DNA from: Nitzschia sp. pyKryTriq1
Taxonomy: Eukaryota > Bacillariophyta > Bacillariophyceae > Bacillariales > Bacillariaceae
Assembly (NCBI GenBank): GCA_956465555.1
Contig: OY101130.1
Coordinates: 1,178,001 to 1,242,000 of the forward strand
Length of the DNA stretch: 64,000 bases
Direction of reading: 5' to 3'
The position numbers were made by a program, and so were the translations under genes. The notes beneath the pieces are model-generated. The model saw only the letters and a program-made list of their open reading frames with translations. It was not told where the DNA came from and searched no databases. Positions within the stretch are counted from its first letter, which is position 1, and every line of letters begins with the position of its first letter. Positions 51,585 through 62,402 of the stretch are shown here, in pieces.

Positions 51585-53723
51585 ATGATGACGTCTTTCA
51601 AACAACCACCACAACAACAACCACAACAACCACATCCTAATGTCGCATCATCATCGTCGCCATCATTATCATTATCGTCGTTGTCGACCAATGCGAGACA
51701 TTATGATCGCTCGAGGAGGCCGCTAATGATGATGGCGGCCAGGATATCTGTCTGTTTCCTCCTGCTCTGTTGTATCGTTGTCGATCGACCGATGGGTGTG
51801 AGCGCCTTTTCTACATCAAGATCGGGATCGGGATCCGGATCTGGATTTGGATCTGGATCTGGATCGTGGTTGCCGCCACCATCTCTACAAGCATCTCGTT
51901 CTCCATCATTCTCGCCTTTTTTCTCCCCATCATTCACCTATTCATCTGCTGGTACTACTACTCGTACCACCACATCTACGCAACAACATGCTTCTGTCGG
52001 TCAAGACAACGACGAGCTTGATGTTGTGGAAGAGAAACGAACCGTCAATGGAGCTGCAGGATCGCCATATGTGGGTACCAAACGAAAACGGTTTCGACAA
52101 GCCTTGCCCCAAATCTTCAACCCCAACGATGACGGAGAGCTGGACAAGCTCGTCCTTCGTACCGCCATTCCAAGTATGATCAATTTAGGAGTCGTTCCAA
52201 TTGTCAATAGTGTCGATACCTTTTGGGTCGGCCGATTGGGTTTGGCGCTTGCCTTGGCGGGACAGTCGGCCGCGAATCAAGCCAGCTTTACCGTCTTTTT
52301 CATGATTGCCTTTTTGCCCAACATTACGGCACCCCTCGTGGCGCGTGCCGTCGCATCGGGAAATACCGAAGATGCCCAAGATCGGGTCTGCGAGTCGTTG
52401 TATTTGTGCAATCTTTTGGGAATGTTGGGAACGGCCCTTTTGGTCCTCTTTCCCCGTCAAGTCTTGTCGACCTTGGTCCTCGAACCGACCGCACCGGCCA
52501 TGGAATTTGCCGCACCGTACCTGCGTCTTCGAGCCTTGGGAATGGTCCCCTCTCTCATGTCGGCGACGGGATCGGCCGCCTATCGGGGCATGCTCAATAC
52601 CATCACTCCCCTCAAAGTTAGTTTGGCGACCAATGCGATCAATTTAGTCATGGATCCACTCTTGATGTTTACCGCCAAGACGGGATTTGTCGGTGCCGCC
52701 ATTGCGACCGCCATTGCCGAAGCGGTGGGTGGATTGACCTATTTACGACTCTTGTTTCGACGACGACTGGTACGATGGTCCAAGGTATTAAAACCTCCCC
52801 CGCTTCGTGCCATTTTGCCACTCTTACAAGGTGGTGCGGCCATGTTGTTTCGACAAATGGCAATCAATATTGGATTCTTGGTCGCAACCCGTCGGGCTCA
52901 AATTATGGATCCGTCTGGTGTCTCGGGAGGTAAGTCAGGAGCTTGTCTCTCTCTATCTCTCTCTCTCTGTCGATCATTTCCATCGGCCAACTGACTCGTT
53001 GTTTTCCGTTGCTATTCCTCTTTGTACTTGATTGTTGCATCATTATCAGCCGCCTACGGAATTACCATGCAAATCTATTCGGTCGGGATCATCATGCTCG
53101 TCGCCATGCAAAATTGTGCGGCGGCTCTGGTACCTTCGAGTTTGGCCAAGGATGGGACCGATGCCGCCCGTCAAACGGCCGATCGACTCTTTACGTGGAG
53201 TTCCTTGGCCGGACTGGCCTTGGGATTGACACAATTTACGCTCCTGCCGCTATTGGTCCCCGTCTTTTCCACACTCCCCGAAGTCCAACAGGCCGTCAAG
53301 ATCCCGTCCTTGATTGCCTCTTTGATCCATGTCGTCAATGGACCCATTCTAGCCGGGGAAGGCGTGATGATTGGTACGGGTTGCTACAAGGACCTGGCCT
53401 TGATTACCTTTGCCTGGATTGGGGGTATGGTCGCGTGTTTATCCTCGCCTTTGGGACAACGATTGGATGGAATCATGTGGAGTATTCTCTTGTCCAGTCT
53501 TCTCCAACAAGCTGGAGTCATTACTCATTATCTCAAGATTGGTCCCTTGGCGATTATAAAGAAGAAGAAGAAGAAGAACAAAGTCAATGCGGCTACTACT
53601 AATGCTGCTGCTGCTTCTACCAGCAATAGTAGTAGTAGTAGTAGTACTTCTACTGGTGCGACGAATGAAGAGGTGGACGAGTCGACGTCGTCGTCGTCGT
53701 CGGATGGGAATACGGTAGACTAA
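51585..53723 (+). CDS. MATE-family efflux transporter, plastid-targeted (two exons)
   Basis: Exons 51585..52929 and 53050..53723 give 672 residues. The intron is 120 bp (GTAAGT...ATCAG, phase 1), restoring SGAAYGITMQIYSVG. Twelve-helix MATE features are clear: LVLRTAIPSMINLGVVPIVNSVDTFWVGRLG at the start of the transporter part, then QSAANQASFTVFFMIAFLPNI, RVCESLYLCNLLGM, ITPLKVSLATNAINLVMDPLL (the NPLLD-like loop) and a C-terminal half from AAYGITMQIY. Upstream, MMMAARISVCFLLLCC...MGVSAF is a signal peptide with plastid-type AF cleavage, and a Gly/Ser-rich transit region follows. The ATG that starts the signal itself is at 51726; the first ATG of the frame is at 51585. The true start may thus be 51726. 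It probably exports a metabolite or organic cation across a plastid membrane by H+ or Na+ antiport. Gly/Ser and poly-Ser tails are low complexity. Confidence 0.87.
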
Positions 53724-53899
53724 TTTTACTCAAGAGTTATTTAGTTAGTATCGGAGTTTGCGATTCGTCTCGTCTCTTGACAATAATACTACGTATTGTC
53801 TCTTATCATTTTGTTTTTAGTTATTATGCACAGTCGCTTGCTCAACATCAAGTCTTAGCTCTACCACCACTAGAGTAGCTACTACTACTACTACTAGAG

Positions 53900-56800
53900 C
53901 TAGACGACTCCTGGGAGCGGATAGTGTTGAGGCCCGCTCAAGAGCTCGTTGACTTCATTCAATCCCCCACGCGGAACATCTGCTTGCGCTTGGCGACTGT
54001 AAATCTCCCCATAATTCCCTACGGCACCGACAGCGTCAATTAGCATGTTGGAATAGATGGAACCAAAGAGCGTCACTTCCGGCATGAGCGACGCCGCATT
54101 GGATTGATCGATGCCCTCTTCTTCCGCGTAAAAGATTCCCGCCACGATCCAGTAGACGAATTTCGACCACTGGGGATCATCCTGTCGTGTCACCAAAGCG
54201 AGTGGATCTTTGCTGTAACGACTGCTCCCAGTTTGGTACGATCCATCGTATCCGGCCAATCGAATGCTTGTCAACGAGACATCGACCACACCCTATCATG
54301 CAATAATATAACGTGATGCGTTTTTAAAAAAGAAAAAGACATTTTTGTAAGAACAGATGCAATGCGATAGAAGTAAGAAAGAAAGGCCAATATATAAATA
54401 TGTAGAGCAGCAAACGTACCCCAGCAATAACATTGCATTCTCCCGTAACCAATCCTTCCACCATGAACTCTCCCGACTGTCGAGGAATAATGAATCGTTC
54501 TGGGAAAAGAGTCTTGAGCCGAGTTTCAAAAGTCGTTCCTTCATTGACGCAAATCAACAGATCCTGGCAAGATACGGACGTGATATCCAATCGATCGGCA
54601 CATCCAGCAAAGGGCGGAATACCTAGTAGAAGTAGTAGTTGAGAGAGCAATAATCAAAATAGAGAAAGAAAGATAGATAGATAGAAAGATAGCAGGCGAT
54701 GGTGAGTGAAAGACAAGCATGAAATCCCAACCGCTTGGTCGTCCCTCGCTGCTCCCTCCTGCAATAACAACACCACTAGTAGCAGCAGCAACAGGAGTAA
54801 CAACAACTCACCACCAAACAAGAGACCGTCGTAGAAATTCGGTTGCGAAAAGCTAAATCCCACACCTGTCTCTGGTTCGTTGATATCCCGAGACATTGTA
54901 ACGGTAGTCAACCTTGACAAGACATCCACGGTTCCATTTTGAAGTGCCTGGAAGCGTTCGGATGCCGCAAGATCGGTATAGACGATCGAAGTCTCATTCA
55001 AACCCATGGCGGCACTGATTGCTTTGCAAAAGTCGACATCAAACCCATCCCAGGTCTGGGTCGTAGTATCGAATTGCGCAAAAATGACGCGACGCGATAT
55101 CCCGCATTTGAGAAATCCTCGGGTCCGGATCTCCTCCAACATGCCTCCTGCGCCGTCGTTTCCCACTTCCCTGCTGCCATTTCCAAACGGATACGAATAG
55201 ATCAAACCCGAGTCTCCTCCATTGATACGATCGGGAATGGGTCGGGGAAGGAGGGCTTCCAACGTTCGTCGATACATTTCTCCATAATTTCCCACTTGTA
55301 GAACGGCATTACGAAAGGCCAAGGCGAATGGACTGGTTTCCCCAAACACGGTCGTCGGTCCGATAATATTAGCCGTTTGTTGCGTAATGGATTCATCTTC
55401 GGCTGCCAATAGCGCTTGTAGGACCCAATTGACAAAGTCACTCCATTCGGGATCATCATCCCGTGTCACCAAACACAGTGGTTCTTTGGAATGAACTTTT
55501 GTCCCATATGCATAATCTCCGACATATCCCCGTTGTCGTACAATACTTTCGGCAATATCAAATTGTTCTCCGGCAATGACATTACATAATCCTTGAATGA
55601 AATTGGTATACAAGAATTCGCTACCAACGACCGATAAAATTTGAGCATTGGGCATTTTGGCCAATATTTCATCGACATGAGTCGTCCCATCCAAGGCACA
55701 AATTTTGGTATCTTGACAAAGTCCATCGTCCGTGGATACGGTAAAGTTATCGGCACATTCGACATGAAAGGGATCGCCGGCAAATTGAAGTCCGTCTAAT
55801 CATAACAAAAATATAGAAATAATAAAAATGATCGTCATCATCAAGAGGGCAACGCAAAAATAGAGAGTGTGAGTCGAGATATCATCCTGCTCTGTATCCG
55901 AGCATGCATGCACCGATCCAAAGAATGACGGCCCAATCCAATCAGATCCCAATCGGAATCGAATCCACCGAGACTGTGCGTTGACTGTACGTTATTGTAC
56001 ATTTACTGTACTTTTTACTTACTGTAAAGATAGGGGACACTAAAGGAAAAGGATGTTCCCGTCGTAGCTTCCTTGACATGACGTTCCATGGTATGAGTGG
56101 TAGTCCGACTGAGAACATCAAAGTTTCCATCGGCCAATTGTTGGAATCGATCAAAGGCAGTCACCAAGACGAATTCGACACGATTATAAATACTATCTTC
56201 TTCTTCTCCTCCTTCGCCTTGTCCAAAGATTGCACCAGCAATCGCATAACACTGATACGCAAGGAAGGAAGGAAGGAAGGAAGGGATGAGTGAGTGAATG
56301 AGAACAAAATTCATCAAACGTACGTTATTTAGTCCTAGTCATACTAATCATTGACATTTGTATATATTGCAGTATACAGTACAGTACGTACCATTTCCAC
56401 ATCAAAGCCTTCCCGAATACCCGTCTCGAAATTGAGTTCGGAAAATCCTGGTTGCGAATCCGACACTCCGCACAACAAATATCCACGTTGATAGACCCGT
56501 CCCAAGACCGTTTTGGGTGCCGGGGTTGGTTCTTGTTCGATCGGTGGTCCGGTCGGTGCATCCGTGGCGGGTCGAGGAGGCAACGTCGGAATGGTAGGCA
56601 CGGTCGGAGCCGGGTTGGGTGCCAAATTACTGCTGCTGCTGCTGCTCGAACCGTCATCGCCCAACGTCATAATGACTGCGACAATCAATCCAATCAAGAG
56701 AAGAATCACAAAGACTCCGACCGCAATCAGACATTTGAGTGGCAACCCGCGGGGCTCCTCGGGTGAAGAAGGCTGCTGTTGCTGTTGAAGCTGCTGTTGT

Positions 56801-57072
56801 TGTTGCTGCGAATAGGATGAGCCCATCATCATGCCTTTGTTGTTGTTGCTGTTATTACTTCCTCCTCGTTGAGGCATGACAAAGGGCGGCTTGATACTGG
56901 TAAAGCCAGGATCATCATCATTATTGAGATCCTCCATCCCCTCGAGTTCATCGCCGAGTCCACCAAATGCACCGCTGCTATGATCGCCCATTTGTTCCAC
57001 CTCACTTTCCGCTTGCGGAGCATTGAGACGAAAGCCAGGGGCAGGTCGATTACTACTACTACTGCTGGGCAT
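53900..57072 (-). CDS. Membrane protein with two bacterial amino-acid-binding (AapJ-like, type II periplasmic) domains, five exons
   Basis: Exons 56392..57072, 56023..56251, 54812..55795, 54420..54622 and 53900..54292 give 829 residues. All introns have consensus GTACGT, GTAAGT or GTGAGT donors and AG acceptors (140, 227, 189, 127 bp). One membrane helix (about 114-138) follows a Gln/Asn-rich cytosolic part and precedes a Pro/Thr stalk, so the rest faces outside or a lumen. Two tandem substrate-binding modules (about 189-505 and 518-829) each start RG-[YF]-L-x-CG[VI]S and contain GFDV-[ED]-[MF]-C-[YK]-AI. They then have [FV]DVLSR-x-TT, GLCNVIAG or GECNVIAG, KDPL/KEPL-x-LVTR-x-DDP-[QE]-W and VGNYGE-[IM]-Y. 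These are hallmarks of the bacterial general L-amino-acid-binding AapJ family (SBP_bac_3), usually a single free periplasmic protein of about 340 residues. It probably senses or captures amino acids; no channel or kinase part is fused. Confidence 0.9.
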
Positions 57073-57988
57073 GATGATGATGATGATGATGATGTTTGTA
57101 GACGCTGCTTACGATGATGATGATGATGATGATGATGATTCGCTTACGATGATGATGATGCCAAATGAGCTATGCAAATGGAATGATCGGATATAATATA
57201 ATATAATAGGATCAGAGAGGTGGAAAATGAAAATGGGTTTTGTTTATGATGATTGTCATCGCGTCAAGAGAGATTCTCTACTACACTACTCTAGATTAGA
57301 GTAGCTAGTGGAGAGCACTCTAAAGAGAGCCTTTCCATTCTTCGGTATTATTTTACTTCTTTACACACTGTATTAGGTGCTGCGCGCTCGCGGTCGGTGT
57401 CTCGGTCATTCTTCTTCTCGTCGATAATCATTATCATTGCATGCGAGATGATCATCATCTATGTATCTTTGGTGAAAACAATAAATAGCACAGTAGACTA
57501 ATGACCGCAATCGTTCGAAACCAGTAATTATTATCCCGCCCCCGCCCGTAACTACTACTTGTTCGATACACATAGAGAGGTGGTTGCAAAAGTCTACACA
57601 GTACAGTACTAACCCAGTTCTGGGTTCGATCAATAGGATTCAATGCTTGGTTTGATCAATTGGACTTGAATGTTGGGTTCGAAGGCTATAATAATAATAT
57701 GCTCATAGGGGATACTGTATCCCCAACTCTAGCCCCCAAAACGGCCGTTCTTCGCGAGATACGATATATCGAGACTACTTTAGTACATGGTGCTAGAATG
57801 TCATGTCGCGTCTTGTTCTAGCTATCCATTCATCGAACTCCTTTCCGTTCCGCCCTTTTCTCCTGCAATTTTAGTACGCTACTACCGCAGCATCAGAGGC
57901 GCAGAATCGGCAGGATTGGCAGGATGTCCCCGATATTATTTATATAGTAGGCAGAATTCTCTTAAGACAAAACTTCAGATTTAATTAA

Positions 57989-58168
57989 GGTACTTTTTCT
58001 CTGCCAAATTCTCCAGGGAGCTTGCAAATTCCGCCTGCAGATTTTCTCTGGCGAATGCTCCTGGCGATCCCTCACTGAGGTACTTTTTCTCTGCCAAATT
58101 CTCCAGGGAGCTTGCAAATTCCGCCTGCAGATTTTCTCTGGCGAATGCTCCTGGCTATCCCCCACTAT
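57989..58168. repeat. Tandem duplication, 90-bp unit twice
   Basis: GGTACTTTTTCTCTGCCAAA...CTGGCGAATGCTCCTGGC occurs at 57989-58078 and 58079-58168 with an offset of exactly 90 bp and two or three differences near the end. The frame across it is open on the minus strand, so a 67-codon peptide results, but the frame is simply one of the repeat itself. Confidence 0.9.
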
Positions 58169-58322
58169 CGTATTTTTGGCCTCCCGCTACTCCATAGAAA
58201 TCTCCAAGACCCCTGCAGAATTCACCAGTACATCAGTCAAATCTCGCCAACAATATCATTTCTTCTTCCACCATAAAAATAATCAGGCCACACACCCCCA
58301 CACACTCACCGTTGCACCCTCA

Positions 58323-58520
58323 CTCAACACTCTACAATCTACAGTACCGGTACACTACACGCCCCAATGCTGTTCCGCCCCTCACCCCGCCGTTTCAACA
58401 CACCTGCGTAATAACGGTACTCCCTCAACACTCTACAATCTACAGTATCGGTACACTACACGCCCCAATGCTGTTCCGCCCCTCACCCCGCCGTTGCAAC
58501 ACACCTGCGTAATAACGGTA
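58323..58520. repeat. Tandem duplication, 101-bp unit twice
   Basis: CTCAACACTCTACAATCTAC...GCGTAATAACGGTACT occurs at 58323-58423 and again from 58424, with about two substitutions (ACCGG to ATCGG, GTTTC to GTTGC). Noncoding. Confidence 0.9.
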
Positions 58521-58657
58521 CTGTTCTTTAACTTACCGATAACGGCCAATCTTCCCGATTCAAACTCTCCCAGGCTTCTCGACCGGAAACTAATATTTCT
58601 TACAGTCGTTTTTAAATCTACCCCCCATTTTCCCCTCTGCTTCCTTTCATCAAAACC

Positions 58658-59110
58658 ATGCCCCTGCCAGTTACCATCACCCAATTTGCCTCGGACGAAG
58701 AGGACCCTTCCGATGACGAGGCTTCCTTCGACGAGGATGGCCCTGTTGATCGAGAAGGTTTGCCCCAGGTTCCTATGTGTGATTTTGCCAGACACCTTCG
58801 CGCCCTCCACGCTACCCCTCCACCAAAAAAGGTAAGGGTCCGATCTCACTATCGCAAAGTTCGTTCGAAGAATACAAGCATCCCACCATAGCAATATTTA
58901 TTCTGTGATCCTGGTGTGATCCCACCTTGGCTTGGTTTGGACAGGCCGTTACACAAACCAGAATAATAATACACCACCTTGTGCGTGCGCTACCACAAGT
59001 ACCCATAATAACATTATTCATTCTCTCTTCTTCCGAACTTGTCATCACTTGGACTTTTGTCTTTTGTTCTTTGTTCCCGCCAGTATCGAGTTCAAGAACA
59101 TCCGTGGTGA
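58658..59110 (+). CDS. Possible small acidic protein or 5' fragment of a larger gene
   Basis: A frame from ATG 58658 reads MPLPVTITQFASDEEDPSDD, then an acidic stretch and MCDFARHLRALHATPPPKK. A possible donor (GTAAGG) lies at 58832, and a candidate acceptor (CGCCAG at 59078-59083) would continue YRVQEHPWW and stop, or splice again at GTGAGT (59107). The unspliced version runs to 58891. The acidic N-terminus followed by a Phe/His/Leu helix gives it some coding character, but nothing downstream continues it: a 154-bp tandem repeat array begins in this place. It may be the 5' end of a gene or transposase truncated by the array. Weakly supported. Confidence 0.25.
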
Positions 59111-59535
59111 GTGGTGGTACGATACATTATTTCTCTGTTGATTTTATATAAGCCTCAACCGCAAAGATATAACAACTGTTCGGACCAGACAGAAGTCCAA
59201 GTGATTGATATCACGACCTGAAGTTCCCTCTTCTTCCGAACTTGTCATCACTTTGACTTTTGTCTCCTTCCACGATACATTATTTCTCCGTTGATTTTAT
59301 ATAAGCCTCAACCGCAAAGATATAACAACTGTTCGGACCAGACAGAAACTCCACGTGATTGATATCACGACCTGAAGTTCCCTCTTCTTCCGAACTTGTC
59401 ATCACTTTGACTTTTGTCTCCTACCACGATACATTATTTCTCCGTTGATTTTATATAAGCCTCAACCGCAAAGATATAACAACTGTTCGGACCAGACAGA
59501 AACTCCACGTGATTGATATCACGACCTGAACGCGA
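59024..59535. repeat. Tandem array, three copies of a 154-bp unit with TATA-like box
   Basis: GATACATTATTTCTCxGTTG...ATTTTATATAAGCCTCAACC...CTGTTCGGACCAGACAG starts at 59121, 59274 and 59428 (offsets 153 and 154). The connecting block CCCTCTTCTTCCGAACTTGTCATCACTT also occurs before the first copy at about 59021-59050. Copies 2 and 3 are almost identical. Each copy contains TTTTATATAAG. The array lies about 300 bp upstream of the kinase gene at 59831. Confidence 0.92.
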
Positions 59536-59830
59536 AGGCGAGATCGGCCGAAATGACACGTCATTATTCGGGACATACAAAATAAGGTTGATACCAAACG
59601 GTACTGGTACTTTACGACAACCGGAACAACGCGAAGGCGAAGTTAGCTAGGAATACAGTAGTAGACGTCGGGGAATTTCGATCGGTCAATCACATAACGG
59701 TATAAGGTATAATATTATTATACCATCGATCGTTCCAAATTCCGAAAACCAAAGAGCTTCACATTCTAACCAAACTACATTATTTCAACATATTGATGTA
59801 CATCAGATTGTTTTACACAATCATATCGTC
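59536..59830. other. Upstream region of the second kinase gene
   Basis: AACGCGAAGGCGA occurs twice (59529, 59629), GGTATAAGGTATAATATTATTATACC forms an imperfect dyad at about 59700-59726, and TACTGGTACTTTACG lies near 59602. Probable promoter; no gene. Confidence 0.35.
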
Positions 59831-61548
59831 ATGATGTTTACCATCGAAAGTGAAATTCGCACTCAAGCCCTAGAGATGGCCGAAGAGATTATCAAACGAC
59901 AATCGGAGCATTCCAAAATCCACTGCAGTAGTAGTAGTAGTAGTCAGCAGGAGCGATGCATTCCCGAGATCAACTGGCTCGATATTTCAGTCGATTCCTT
60001 GATTGGAGTCGGCGCGTATTCCGACGTACTAAAAGTGCAAATCCCAAAGCTTGAGGAAGGACAATCATCAGCATCTACTACATCGAACCAAGAAGAACCG
60101 CCGCGCTACTACGCTCTCAAATCTCTGACCAAGAAAGCGATGGAGAGCAAGTCTGGCTTTGCCGTAGGCGTATCGGATTTGTTTTCTGAAGGCCGGATTC
60201 TTTCGAGTATTGTACATGAAAACATCATCGGACTACATGCCATTGCGAAAGGAGGACCAACGACTGCTTTCTCGGAAGATCCCCGAGGGTACTTTCTAGT
60301 GGTGGATCTTCTCGTTGGAGGAACGTTGGAGGACAAGATTGAAAAGTACCGCCGTCGAGCCGAAAGAAGTACTACTACTAGTAGTAGTAGTAGTAGTAGT
60401 GAGTTGGATGGTGAGACTTCACCCACCAAAGTCGTAAATCGACTTGCAAGAATAGCACTTGGAGTTGCCAAGGGTGTTGCCTACCTCCATTCGAAGAATA
60501 TTGTTCTTCGCGACCTCAAACCAGAAAACATTGGATTCGATGAACATGGAACCCCGAAGATCTTTGATTTGGGTTTTGCTCGGGAGGTGCATACGATCAA
60601 AAAAGGAGAAGTCGCTGGAAGTATGAGGTGAGAAAGATAGATACTATGTCATCGCCGCAGTGTCCCGCCGGCCACAGACGACTCACATCATCGTTGTTTG
60701 TTCTTCCTTGTTCCACCACCAGGTACATGGCTCCAGAGGTACTATTGCTTCAAAAGAATGGAATCGAAGCAGACGTTTATTCCTTCGGCGTGGTTTTGTG
60801 GGAGGTATTGACTCTTCAAACGCCGTACGAGGAAGTCTCCGGATCGGAAGATCGATTCATAAAGGAAGTTTTATACATGAGCTATCGTCCAACCACGTCG
60901 TCCATTCCCTTGATGGGCTGTCGGAAACTGATCAAGGCGTGTTGGGACCATGATTTCGAATGCCGACCCAAAATGAGTAGAGTTGTCCGATCGATTATTC
61001 GCGAGATTAACACGGCTCTTTCAAAACGAAAACAAGACGATTTGAGCGATACCGTGCATTCGACTGGAACCGTGTGTACCATCGAAACTGAGGCCTCGAC
61101 CGGAACTGACGGTACGACCGAAACCGCGAAGGACGTAGTCCGATCCAATTTCTCTGCTGTTTCTTTGAGAGGAAGATCAAGCACGGGGAAGGATACTCCG
61201 CCAATGTGGAAAAGACTCATGTCTAGTTTCCATCGTGAATCGAACGATCATGAGCCTGCTGGTAAGACCACCACCACCAACGCCAATGTATCAGGTTCAC
61301 TGAGAAGGTCCTTGAGAATGGGGAAGAAGGAAACTACTACTACTACTCCTCCAATCGGAAGAAAACAACTCTCGCCTACTCGTACTCCTACTAGTAGCTT
61401 CCACCGGGAATCCCTCAATATCCCTCCTCGTACTACTAGTAGTAGTACACCACCCAACAAGAACAACAAGGTCGTCAGTTCTGGTTCTGGGAGAAAACTC
61501 CCGCCAAGCTTGATGCGGCTTCCAACATATTCCAAGAATGGGTCGTAG
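59831..61548 (+). CDS. TKL-like protein kinase with DLG motif (two exons)
   Basis: Exons 59831..60627 and 60723..61548 give 540 residues. The 95-bp intron (GTGAGA...CACCAG, phase 2) splits SMR-YMAPE. Kinase domain about 50-340: glycine loop IGVGAYSDV (58-66), Lys at 97 in YALKSLT, catalytic loop LRDLKPEN with D228, then FDLGFAREV. The canonical DFG is DLG (246-248), which still keeps the metal-binding Asp; DLG is seen in some active kinases. YMAPEVLLLQKNGIEADVYSFGVVLWEVLTLQTPY follows in exon 2, and then the TKL-type CWDHDFECRPKMSRVV. An N-terminal helix (ALEMAEEIIKRQSEH) and a Ser/Thr-rich, basic C-terminal tail (SFHRES repeated three times) complete it. A Ser insert lies between lobes. It is presumably a cytosolic Ser/Thr kinase. 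Upstream lies a tandem repeat array with TATA-like boxes. Confidence 0.9.
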
Positions 61549-62402
61549 ACGAGGCAAGACCCCCCCCGTTGCTCGAACGGAGGAGCTTCTGAGAGCGACT
61601 TTTGTCGGTACTAAACACTACTAAAAATCATGTAAATTTTGTCGGTAAAAACTACTCTAGAGTAGTAACAATGATGATGATCATCATCAAACTATATCAT
61701 GGAATGTTGAAATCTCCGTAGTCTGTACGCTGTCAGCTGACGCTTTGACTAGAGTAGTGGGACCACTTCCTCAGCCCTGCGTCTTGTCGTGTTGATGATA
61801 TCATAGCTACAGTACCAGGTACCGGTACGGTAAAGTTCGTCTGCTCTTCCGAGGCACGGAAGCACGAAGGCCCGAGTCTAAAAGTTCGACTTATGATCAT
61901 TGAGTCGAAATACACAACTCATTGAGCTGAAAAAAGATTTCTTTTGTGACTGCGATCGATAGATGATGGAACACTGTTGATCAGGAGACTTCTTGCGTCT
62001 TGAAGGAGGCTGGTCACAGTACAGTACGGACGACGCTCTACCACAATGAACGATGACTGCTGCAACCATTCGTCCTCCTCGGTTCTTCCCAACCAGCACC
62101 ACCAACAAAAGTAGGATCGATAGGACCGACTAGGGAACATTTTCAGGCAGGGAATACTGAACACTTGCAGGTAGGGGATAATGAACACTTGCAGGTAGGG
62201 GATAATGAACGCTTGCAGGCAGCAGGAAGGGGATAATGAACAGTTGCAGGCAGCTAGGGGATAATGAACAAATGCTGCTACGTTAGACTAGTAGTAGACT
62301 ATATTGAATCGTTGAAAGTAGAGTTATGTTCTTCTGTCGTCAACAATCAACCATCGGCGTCAATCAGCCGCCTGGCTGTGCGTGGCGTGGTTGTTTGTTT
62401 CT
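61549..62402. other. Spacer between convergent genes with a minisatellite
   Basis: AGTACCAGGTACCGGTACGG occurs at 61811-61830. GATGATGATCATCATC forms a dyad at 61672-61688. A 24-bp minisatellite follows (62144-62271). Frames on the minus strand at 61733-62188 are short and without a signature. No gene is seen. Confidence 0.5.
62144..62271. repeat. Minisatellite, about five copies of a 24-26-bp unit
   Basis: TTGCAGGTAGGGGATAATGA-type units repeat from 62144 to 62271. Two copies are identical at 24-bp spacing, the last two are longer (GCAGCAGGAAGGGGATAATG; GCAGCTAGGGGATAATG). Noncoding. Confidence 0.88.

Larger units (their letters stand above)
57073..58657. other. Spacer with two separate tandem duplications
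   Basis: GATGATGATG runs lie at 57072-57160, and a TAC/TAG dyad near 57280-57310. The two duplications at 57989-58168 and 58323-58520 are listed separately. No gene is seen. The start region of the SBP gene is at the left edge. Confidence 0.5.

Noticed and set aside
54654-54811. Poly-Leu C-terminus of a long minus-strand frame in the SBP gene
   Set aside because: It is an intron read through: a GTGAGT donor at 54811 and an AG at 54623 restore the second binding module.
57600-57690. Possible tRNA because of GGGTTCGA-like words
   Set aside because: No cloverleaf stems or anticodon arm can be drawn around the repeated GGTTCGATCAAT / GGTTTGATCAAT words.
57962-58165. A 67-codon minus-strand frame with a perfect internal repeat
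   Set aside because: The repeat is the 90-bp DNA tandem duplication, whose length is a multiple of three, so an open frame is expected by chance.
59121-59535. CRISPR-like array
   Set aside because: The units are 154-bp contiguous tandem copies without unique spacers, in a eukaryotic genome.
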